This document shows, in pieces, positions 1 through 7,019 of a DNA stretch of 9,998 nucleotides (position 1 is the first letter of the stretch; each line of letters starts with the position of its first letter). Position numbers and translations under genes: made by a program. Source of the stretch: Alphaproteobacteria bacterium (GTDB lineage: Bacteria; Pseudomonadota; Alphaproteobacteria; Rhodobacterales; Rhodobacteraceae). Where the stretch lies: NCBI GenBank assembly GCA_024277955.1, contig JAJRUE010000100.1:1-9998 (forward strand). Direction: 5' to 3'. Below the pieces are notes generated by a model. It had not been told where the DNA came from. It saw nothing but the letters and a program-made list of their open reading frames with translations, and made no database searches.

Positions 1-142
1 AGTGGGGTGGAAACGTAACTCCCGATCGTTGAAAATCGGGCGCAAGGCGAGGGTCGCGCCCGGCCCCGAGGGGGGCGCTCTGACATCTGTGCCGGGGGTT
101 TCGCGCGAGCAACGTCGCTCCTTCTTGAAACGATACCACCAA

Positions 143-177
143 TTCGCGCCCGCCTGGGGGGCGGGGTCGGGCGCGAA
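143..177. repeat. Perfect 10-bp inverted repeat (hairpin 1 of an abutting pair)
   Basis: TTCGCGCCCG at 143-152 is the exact reverse complement of CGGGCGCGAA at 168-177, with a 15-base G-rich spacer between them. No T run follows on either strand, so it is not a classic rho-independent terminator. It abuts the hairpin at 178-197. The role is unknown; an RNA structure, a weak terminator or a dispersed repeat are all possible. Confidence 0.6.
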
Positions 178-197
178 CCGGATCGCAGGCGATCCGG
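178..197. repeat. Perfect 9-bp inverted repeat (hairpin 2 of an abutting pair)
   Basis: CCGGATCGC at 178-186 is the exact reverse complement of GCGATCCGG at 189-197, with only AG between. In RNA the loop would open to about four bases. It begins at the base after the previous inverted repeat ends, so the two would form tandem stem-loops. There is no T tract. The function is unknown. Confidence 0.6.
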
Positions 198-483
198 CGG
201 TGCGGAAATCCCATGTGGCGAACTGTGGATTCAGGTGACCAGGGGCAAAAAAAATCCCTGTGCCGCCAAACCTGAGGGGCAAGAAGGGCGCACCATCTCA
301 GCGACGCGGGCCAGGCCGGCCGTCGATCGCATGCGCCACCACCGGGGGCCAGATTGCCGAGCCGGGATCGCACCGCCTGGCGGGCACCGGGGACACCACC
401 AGGCGTGGCAACGGGCGGGGCAACCGCCGAAACACCGTCGTTCGCGCGCGCAGGAGCGCCCGAAAACCCGCCCCGCCACAAGA

Positions 484-499
484 AATTTCGCCGGAAATT
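484..499. promoter_or_regulatory. Short palindrome upstream of the DUF1800 gene (possible operator)
   Basis: AATTTC at 484-489 and GAAATT at 494-499 form a 6-bp inverted repeat with a 4-base centre, about 60 bases before the DUF1800 start codon. It is A+T-rich compared with its surroundings, as regulator sites often are. It does not match an FNR/CRP-type consensus. The regulatory role is inferred only from position and symmetry. Confidence 0.2.
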
Positions 500-560
500 C
501 ACGGCAGCGCCGTAAAACCTTGCAACATGGCACGATGAACATGCGACAAGGCGGTGGAGA

Positions 561-1931
561 ATGGTCAGGAAACAGACGATTTCAGCGATCCGGTTCGGGT
601 ATGGTTTGGGGCCTCGCAAAACCCCCGAAGCACCCGGCGCCCTGCTGGCGAACCTTCAGACGGTTCAGGACATCGCCGGGAAATATCCGGTCCTGTCGAC
701 GGCCGAGGCGGTTCGCGCGGCCCGGGATCTGCGCCGGAAGGAAAAGCAGGCCAAACGCGCGGGAAAATCCGGCGCGGATGGCGGCCCGATCAAGGCGGCG
801 CGGCGCAAACTGCGGCTCGAAGCCGGGCGCGGCCTGGTGCACGGGATGGCGCGTATCCTGGATGCGCGCTCGACGCTGGGCGGACGTCTGGTGTGGTTCT
901 GGGCCGATCACTTCACGGCGGTTCCGAAGAACCTGGTAATGCGGGTGGCCGCGCCCGCCTATCTGGACGAAGCGATCCGCCCCCATGTCACGGGCCGTTT
1001 CGCCGACATGCTGAAAGCGGTGGTCACCCATCCGTTCATGCTGTTCTACCTCGACCAGGTGGTTTCGGCGGGGCCCAATTCGGCGGCTGGAAAACGCCGC
1101 GGCGCCGGGCTCAACGAAAATCTGGCCCGCGAGGTGATGGAGCTGCACACGCTGGGCGTCGGCGCGCCCTACGGCCAGGACGACGTGCGCCAGCTGGCCG
1201 AGTTGATGACCGGCCTGACCCTGTCGCGCAAGACCTACGCCTTCGAATTCAACCCGCGCATGGCCGAACCCGGCGCCGAAACCGTGCTGGGCAAGGTGTA
1301 TGGCGGCGGCAAGTCGCGGCTGGACGATATCTTGCAGGCGCTCGAAGACCTTGCCGCCCACCCGGCCACCGCCCGCCACATCGCGCGCAAACTGGCGGTC
1401 CATTTCGTGTCCGACACGCCGGATGCGGCGCTGGTCGATGCGCTTGAAGCGGCCTACCGGCGCACCGATGGCGATCTGAACGCGGTGTATTCAGCGCTGC
1501 TGGAACACCCTTTGGCATGGGGCGAGCTTGGTGCAAAGTCCAAGCAACCGTTTGATTTCATTGCCTCGGCCCTGGTGGCGTTGGGGCTGTCGGGTGGCGA
1601 GCTGGTCAAGCTGAAACCGCGCGAGCTGGACGCAGTGCTGTTCAAGTCGCTGGCGGCGATGGGGCAGCCGTTCATGCAGGCCCGCGGCCCCGACGGCTGG
1701 CCGGAAGAGGCCGAGGCCTGGATAACCCCCCAGGGCCTGGCGGCGCGCATCGACTGGGCGACGCGGGTTGCCGCGCGCATCGGCAACCGGGTTGGCGACG
1801 CCGGGCAGTTCCTGGACGCCGCGCTTGCGGATGCGGCGGGTGAGAGGCTGCGCTGGGCAGTGCGACAGGTGGACAGCGCCAGTGACGGCGTGGCCCTGGT
1901 GTTCGCCTCGGCCGAATTCAACAGGCGATAA
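561..1931 (+). CDS. DUF1800 family protein
   Basis: The 456-residue protein matches the DUF1800 family from end to end by its conserved blocks. AIRFGYGLGP lies at residues 9-18, FWADHFTA at 113-120, NENLAREVMELHTLGVG at 185-201, YGQDDVRQLAELMTGLT at 204-220, HIARKLAVHFVSDTP at 273-287, and the terminal ASAEFNRR at 449-456. The biochemical function of this family is not established. Genes of this family are very often paired with DUF1501 genes, as here, so the two products probably act together. I see no signal peptide: the N-terminus goes straight into the family's first motif. Yet the partner carries a Tat signal. The ATG at 561 is the first start in frame with the first family motif; AAGG at 548-551 sits 9 bases upstream and a closer GGAG is also present. 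The gene is probably cotranscribed with the DUF1501 gene 12 bases downstream. Confidence 0.88.
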   Translation: MVRKQTISAIRFGYGLGPRKTPEAPGALLANLQTVQDIAGKYPVLSTAEAVRAARDLRRKEKQAKRAGKSGADGGPIKAARRKLRLEAGRGLVHGMARILDARSTLGGRLVWFWADHFTAVPKNLVMRVAAPAYLDEAIRPHVTGRFADMLKAVVTHPFMLFYLDQVVSAGPNSAAGKRRGAGLNENLAREVMELHTLGVGAPYGQDDVRQLAELMTGLTLSRKTYAFEFNPRMAEPGAETVLGKVYGGGKSRLDDILQALEDLAAHPATARHIARKLAVHFVSDTPDAALVDALEAAYRRTDGDLNAVYSALLEHPLAWGELGAKSKQPFDFIASALVALGLSGGELVKLKPRELDAVLFKSLAAMGQPFMQARGPDGWPEEAEAWITPQGLAARIDWATRVAARIGNRVGDAGQFLDAALADAAGERLRWAVRQVDSASDGVALVFASAEFNRR

Positions 1932-1936
1932 GGAGG
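1931..1936 (+). promoter_or_regulatory. Ribosome-binding site of the DUF1501 gene
   Basis: AGGAGG lies 7 bases before the ATG at 1944. It fixes that ATG as the start instead of the in-frame TTG at 1938, which is only 1 base beyond the site. Its first A is the last base of the TAA stop of the DUF1800 gene, which suggests coupled translation. Confidence 0.85.
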
Positions 1937-1943
1937 TTTGGCG

Positions 1944-3149
1944 ATGACCAGGAAAAGATTGACACGTCGGGTGGTTCTGAAAGGGGTGGGGGTCGTCGGG
2001 TGTTCGGTGGCGGCGTCGCCCTTGCTGACCAACATGACGCTGGCGGCGATGCCGGGCGATGCGCGGCTGGTGGTGATCATCCTGCGCGGCGCGATGGACG
2101 GGCTGGACGTGGTGCAGCCGCGCGGCGACGCCGATTTTGCCCGGTCGCGGCCGGGGCTGGCGGGCAGGGCGCATGACCTGGACGGGTTTTTCGCCCTGCA
2201 CGAGGGGCTGGGCGATCTGATGCCGCTGTGGAAGGCGGGCGAGCTGGGTTTTGTGCACGCGGTGTCGACCCCGTATCGCGACAAGCGCAGCCATTTCGAC
2301 GGGCAGGATCTGCTGGAAGCGGGCACCACGATGGATGCGCTGGGGCGGGTGCGCGACGGCTGGCTGAACCGGCTGCTGCAGGCGATGCCGGGCACCGGGG
2401 CCTTTGCGATCGGGCGCGAAAACCTGAAAGTGCTGTCCGGCCCGGCGCCGGTGTCGAACTGGGCGCCCAACACCCGGCTGGCGCTGAATGGCGAGGCGCA
2501 AAAGCTGCTCGAGGCGGTGTATCACGACGATCCGCTGTTCGCCGATTCGGCGCTCGAGGCGATGGATCTTGCGGCGGTGATGGCCGATGACGCGGCGGGC
2601 GGGGGGGATGAAACCTCGATGATGCTGCAGGACATGATGCGCGCGCGCGGCGGCCGTTCGGAAAAGGCGCTGGCGGCATTTGCCGCCGACCGGTTGCGGC
2701 GCGACACCCGCATCGCGGCCTTTTCGATCAACGGCTGGGACACGCACCGCAGCCAGGCGCAGGGGTTGAAGCGGGTTCTGGGGCGGCTGTCCGAGGCGAT
2801 CCTGACGCTGAAACTGGGTCTGGGCGATGTCTGGGGCAAGACCACGGTTCTGGCGATGACCGAATTCGGGCGCACGGTGCGCGAAAACGGCACCGGCGGG
2901 ACGGACCACGGCACCGCCAGCGCGGTGATCGCCGCGGGCGGGGCGCTGCGTGGCGGCAAGGTTTACGGGCGTTGGCCGGGGCTGGCCGAGGCCGATCTTT
3001 ACGACCGGCGCGATCTGTTGCCCACAGGCGATGTGCGCGCGGTTGCGGCCTGGGCGATGGCTGACATGTTCGGGCTGGATCGCGGATTGCTGGAAGGCAA
3101 GGTGTTTCCCGGGCTCGACATGGGAGACCGGCTGAAACTGATTTTGTGA
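1944..3149 (+). CDS. DUF1501 family protein with Tat signal peptide
   Basis: The 401-residue protein carries TRRVVLK at residues 7-13, close to the twin-arginine consensus S/T-R-R-x-F-L-K. A hydrophobic stretch and a small-residue region (TLAAM, 32-36) follow, so export by the Tat pathway to the periplasm is likely. The body has the hallmarks of DUF1501, an uncharacterised family related to the alkaline phosphatase/sulfatase superfamily. These include RGAMDGLD at 48-55, SHFDGQD at 116-122, NGWDTH at 263-268, and TEFGRTVREN followed by GGTDHGTA at 306-325. The conserved His and Asp residues are plausible metal ligands, by inference from the superfamily. The substrate is unknown. The gene follows the DUF1800 gene by 12 bases with a strong Shine-Dalgarno, so the two form an operon. 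It ends facing the nar operon. Confidence 0.88.
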   Translation: MTRKRLTRRVVLKGVGVVGCSVAASPLLTNMTLAAMPGDARLVVIILRGAMDGLDVVQPRGDADFARSRPGLAGRAHDLDGFFALHEGLGDLMPLWKAGELGFVHAVSTPYRDKRSHFDGQDLLEAGTTMDALGRVRDGWLNRLLQAMPGTGAFAIGRENLKVLSGPAPVSNWAPNTRLALNGEAQKLLEAVYHDDPLFADSALEAMDLAAVMADDAAGGGDETSMMLQDMMRARGGRSEKALAAFAADRLRRDTRIAAFSINGWDTHRSQAQGLKRVLGRLSEAILTLKLGLGDVWGKTTVLAMTEFGRTVRENGTGGTDHGTASAVIAAGGALRGGKVYGRWPGLAEADLYDRRDLLPTGDVRAVAAWAMADMFGLDRGLLEGKVFPGLDMGDRLKLIL

Positions 3150-3179
3150 GGCATGTAGCGAGTGGGGGTTGACGAGTGC

Positions 3180-3200
3180 GAGGGGGCCGCTGGCCCCCTC
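3180..3200. terminator. Perfect 9-bp G+C hairpin after the DUF1501 gene
   Basis: GAGGGGGCC at 3180-3188 pairs exactly with GGCCCCCTC at 3192-3200 around a GCT loop, 30 bases after the DUF1501 stop codon. There is no T tract on either side (TTCGCC follows on the plus strand). It could act as a pause or terminator stem or protect the mRNA 3' end. Position and stability are the only support. Confidence 0.5.
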
Positions 3201-3236
3201 TTCGCCGTTGGCGAATTCACCCCCAGGGATATTTTC

Positions 3237-3268
3237 GAAAAGAAGACAAGGGGTTGTCTGCCCTTTTC
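3237..3268. terminator. Bidirectional terminator between the convergent operons
   Basis: The inner stem AGACAA (3244-3249) / TTGTCT (3254-3259) has a GGGG loop. An outer stem GAAAAG (3237-3242) / CTTTTC (3263-3268) surrounds it, with one unpaired base on one side and three on the other. Read on the minus strand, the inner stem is followed by TTCTTTTCG; read on the plus strand it is followed by GCCCTTTTCG. This layout suits termination of both the nar operon and the DUF1800-DUF1501 unit. It lies 4 bases beyond the ppiC stop codon. Confidence 0.6.
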
Positions 3269-3271
3269 GGA

Positions 3272-4075
3272 TCAGCCGAGGGGGGCGGTCATGGCGATGC
3301 CGGTGATCTTGGCCTGGTCCACCAGGCGCGCGGTGAAGGCATGTGCGGCGCGTGCCCATGCGGCCTTTTCCAGGGTTTCGAGGATGGTGGCGGCGACCGG
3401 CTCGTACGGCAGGTGTTCGCCTTCGGCGCGCGCGAGCAGCTGGATGATGTGCAGCCCGTAGCGGGTTTCCACCGGTTGGGTCGTGGTTTCGCCGATCGCG
3501 AGCCGGCCCAGCGCCGCCTCGAATTCGGGAACCGTGTCGCCGGGGCCGATCTGGCCCAGCCGGCCGCCGGCGTCGCGCGACGGGCAGTCGCTGAGGTCGC
3601 GGGCGAGCGCGGCGAAATCGCCGGGCCGTTCGGCCAGTTGCGCCAGCGCGTTGTTGGCGCGGGTGCGGGCCTTGGCGCGGGCGTCGGCGTCGTCGGGGGC
3701 GGCCGAGAACAGGATGTGGGCCACCTCGTAGAGGGTCGGCGAACGGAAGCGGTCGCGATGCGCCAGGTAGTGGGCGCGCACGTCCTGTTCGGTGACGGGG
3801 GCGGGGGCGACGCCGGCCTCCATCGCGGCGCGGATCAGCGCTTCGTCATCGGTTTCGCGCCGGCCCGGGGCGATTTCCTGGGGCTGCGGCTGCAGGGCGA
3901 GCCGGTCGGCTTCCTGCAGCAGCAGCGCGCGGATCACCAGCGCGCGTGCCGCCTTGCGCCAGGCGATGCCCGGCTTGCCGGCGGGGGCGGCGTGGTTTTG
4001 CGCTTCGGCGGCGATGTCGGCGGCGGCAATGGCCTGGCCGTTCACCGTGATTTCGGGGAAAAGAGGCTTGTTCAT
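3272..4075 (-). CDS. Parvulin-type peptidyl-prolyl cis-trans isomerase of the nar operon
   Basis: The 267-residue protein has a PpiC/parvulin (rotamase) domain at about residues 115-216. Visible landmarks are EVAHILF (117-123, His120), LSDCPSRDAGGRLGQIGPGD (161-180, Cys164), TVPEFEAALG (181-190) and TRYGLHIIQL (204-213, His209). The first 110 residues are Ala-rich and helical in character, as in the N-terminal part of SurA/PrsA-like proteins. There is no signal peptide or lipobox, so the protein should be cytoplasmic, the compartment where NarG and NarH fold. It starts 6 bases after the narI stop, so it is the last gene of the operon. A PpiC-type gene after narI is known in other denitrifiers such as Pseudomonas. 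The specific client (a Nar subunit) is inferred from this linkage. The Shine-Dalgarno is weak, and translation may depend on coupling to narI. Confidence 0.88.
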   Translation of the reverse strand: MNKPLFPEITVNGQAIAAADIAAEAQNHAAPAGKPGIAWRKAARALVIRALLLQEADRLALQPQPQEIAPGRRETDDEALIRAAMEAGVAPAPVTEQDVRAHYLAHRDRFRSPTLYEVAHILFSAAPDDADARAKARTRANNALAQLAERPGDFAALARDLSDCPSRDAGGRLGQIGPGDTVPEFEAALGRLAIGETTTQPVETRYGLHIIQLLARAEGEHLPYEPVAATILETLEKAAWARAAHAFTARLVDQAKITGIAMTAPLG

Positions 4076-4081
4076 GGCCGC

Positions 4082-4771
4082 CTACCTTGCCGGTTTCTTG
4101 CGCCGCGAGCGCACGATCTGGAAGCCGGGACGCCAGATGTAGCGCACCGGGGCCGAGAGCATGTGCACGAGCCGGGTGAAGGGGAAGATCAGGAAGATCG
4201 TCAGCCCGAGGAAGATGTGCAGCTTGAAGATCAGCGGCACGTCGATCAGGTAGCTGGCCGCCTTGGGATCGAAGGTGAAGATGCCAAAGGCCCAGGCCAT
4301 GAACTTCACCACTTCGCCTTCCTCGATCGTCGCCAGCGACACCGGCACCGAGATCAGCCCCAGCGTCAGCTGGGCGATCAGCAGCAGGATGATCGCCGTG
4401 TCCCAGAACGACGAGGTGGCGCGCACCCGCGGGTCCACCAGCCGGCGGTGGGCCAGCATCAGCGCGCCGATGATCGCCATGATCCCGGCGATTCCGCCCA
4501 GGCTTGCGGCCATGATCGTCTTGACCTCGGGCACGATGCCGAAGGCCTCGTAGACCTGGATCGGGATCAGAAGGCCAAAGAGGTGGCCGAAGAAGATCAC
4601 CAGCACGCCGACGTGGAACAGCACCGAGCCGACCATCAGCTGCTTGCGGCGCAGCAGTTGCGAAGACGACGATTTCCAGGTGAAGGGGTCGCGTTCGTAG
4701 CGCGCGACCGAGCCGATGGCCAGAACCGCGAGCGCGATATAGGGGTAGGTTCCAAAGAAAAATTCGTTCAT
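4082..4771 (-). CDS. narI: Respiratory nitrate reductase gamma subunit (cytochrome b)
   Basis: NarI anchors NarGH to the inner membrane. It oxidises quinol at the periplasmic side and passes electrons through two b hemes to the NarH Fe-S clusters. With the start used here the protein has 229 residues, close to E. coli NarI (about 225), and has five hydrophobic segments. The four expected heme-ligand histidines are present: His53 and His63 in LFHVGVLVIFFGH, and His185 and His203 in KLHIFLGL and RLVH. The N-terminus MNEFFFGTYPYIALAVLAIG aligns with E. coli NarI. The ATG at 4771 is chosen because GGAGG lies 5 bases upstream; GTG at 4786 and ATG at 4783 are in frame but overlap or precede that site. 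The gene begins 11 bases after the narJ stop. The basic C-terminus (RSRRKKPAR) fits a cytoplasmic tail. Confidence 0.95.
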   Translation of the reverse strand: MNEFFFGTYPYIALAVLAIGSVARYERDPFTWKSSSSQLLRRKQLMVGSVLFHVGVLVIFFGHLFGLLIPIQVYEAFGIVPEVKTIMAASLGGIAGIMAIIGALMLAHRRLVDPRVRATSSFWDTAIILLLIAQLTLGLISVPVSLATIEEGEVVKFMAWAFGIFTFDPKAASYLIDVPLIFKLHIFLGLTIFLIFPFTRLVHMLSAPVRYIWRPGFQIVRSRRKKPAR

Positions 4772-4776
4772 CTGAG

Positions 4777-4781
4777 CCTCC
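4777..4781 (-). promoter_or_regulatory. Ribosome-binding site of narI
   Basis: On the minus strand GGAGG (4781 to 4777) is 5 bases before the ATG at 4771. It decides the narI start against the GTG at 4786 and the ATG at 4783, whose codons lie upstream of or within this site. Confidence 0.75.
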
Positions 4782-4782
4782 A

Positions 4783-5495
4783 TCACTCAGCCGCGGCCGG
4801 GGCGGCGCCCGGTGCGGGGTTGATCGGGGTGTCCATGTTGGCGAGCATGTCGCGCACCTGTGGGCAACCGGCGTTCGGGTCGGGGCCGAAAGTGACTTCG
4901 CTTTCCTCCCAGACCGCGTCCAGCGCGGCAAGGTCGTTGGGGTCGTCTTCCTCGCGGGCCAGCAGTTCGGCGACCGCGGCGTCATCGGCCCCGGCCCCGG
5001 CGAATTCCAGCAGGGCCGCAAAGACCGCGCCATAGGCGCTTTCGCGTTTGCCAAGCCGCAGACGCAGCGCTTCGAGGATATGCGCGGCGTCCTGCAGCAC
5101 CTCGCGCGCATCCGCCAGCGGGCGCATCGCCAGGAATTCCAGCAGCACCGGCAGGTGGTCCGGAAGTTCCGAGGTGTCGGGTTCGAACCCGGCTTCGCGA
5201 TAGGTTTCCAGCAGGTCCACCATCGCCCCGCCACGGTCGCGGCTTTCGCCGTGCACATGTTCGAAAAGGTTAAGCGAGAGCGACCGAGACCGGTCGAAAA
5301 GCCCGACATAGCGTTCCTGCAGGTCGTATATGTCCAAGCTGGCCAGGTCTTCGAACAGCGGCGCAAGCCCGTCGCGCACCGGTTGGCTGAGCATGCCTTC
5401 GGCTTCGATTGCCAGGGCAATGTCGCCGATGGCTTCCTGCAGTTCTTCGCTTGGGTAGCTCAGAAGCAGGGACATGGATTTCAGGGTGATATGCA

Positions 5496-5496
<1 letters not shown>
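4783..5496 (-). CDS. narJ: Nitrate reductase assembly chaperone NarJ
   Basis: NarJ is the system-specific cytoplasmic chaperone that binds NarG. It assists insertion of the Mo cofactor and Fe-S clusters and holds back premature attachment to NarI. The protein has 237 residues, the same size as E. coli NarJ (236). It shows the family features: the N-terminal MHITLKSMSLLLSYPSEELQ, the core ERYVGLFDRSRSLSLNLFEH (61-80), HGESRDRG (82-89), and LPDHLPVLLEFL (111-122). The C-terminal tail is acidic, then Pro/Ala-rich. The start codon overlaps the narH stop by one base (TGATG), with GGAG 8 bases upstream inside narH, so translation is probably coupled to narH. Confidence 0.95.

Positions 5497-7019
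<1,523 letters not shown>

Larger units (their letters stand above)
1..560. other. Non-coding leader region with inverted repeats
   Basis: I see no supportable gene here. Short open frames exist on both strands, as expected in G+C-rich DNA, but none has a recognisable product together with a convincing start. The stretch is rich in inverted repeats: CCCGAT/ATCGGG at 21-26 and 35-40; GCGCCC/GGGCGC at 56-61 and 73-78; two abutting hairpins at 143-197; and CGCCTGG/CCAGGCG at 374-380 and 399-405. There is also a run of eight A at 247-254. The last 80 bases should hold the promoter of the DUF1800-DUF1501 unit, but I find no clear -35/-10 pair. The gene to the left, if any, lies outside the window. 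Confidence 0.6.

Noticed and set aside
216..222. Trp219 in the NarH cluster motif as a missing cysteine (positions are residues of NarH, not bases)
   Set aside because: A Trp at this place is the normal NarH feature linked to the [3Fe-4S] cluster, so it is not a defect.
2..238. 78-codon plus-strand frame from a GTG at position 2, possibly the tail of a gene from the left
   Set aside because: The product matches nothing I know, the frame covers several perfect inverted repeats, and nothing in the sequence upstream is visible to support a start. The opposite strand is equally open.
1..293. Minus-strand frame open from a stop at about 293 to the window edge, plus an AAGAAGGAG-like site near 115-130 that could start a leftward gene (TTG or ATG)
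   Set aside because: The long frame has no ATG or GTG start and an unrecognisable translation. The Shine-Dalgarno-like match is followed only by a TTG whose short frame leaves the window. The support is too weak for a feature call.
235..939. Plus-strand frames of 234 and 297 codons overlapping the start of the DUF1800 gene
   Set aside because: They run in other frames of the same DNA as the DUF1800 gene, give Arg/Pro/Gly-rich sequence and lack any family motif.
1491..3359. A 622-codon open frame on the minus strand opposite the DUF1800 and DUF1501 genes
   Set aside because: It gives His/Arg/Pro/Gln-rich low-complexity protein and is antisense to two genes with clear family motifs, so it is a G+C-driven shadow frame.
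3176..5035. A 619-codon open frame on the plus strand opposite ppiC, narI and narJ
   Set aside because: Its translation is low-complexity, rich in Arg, Gly, Asp, His and Gln, and resembles no protein. It is the mirror of well-supported genes on the minus strand, where high third-position G+C removes stops from the opposite frame.
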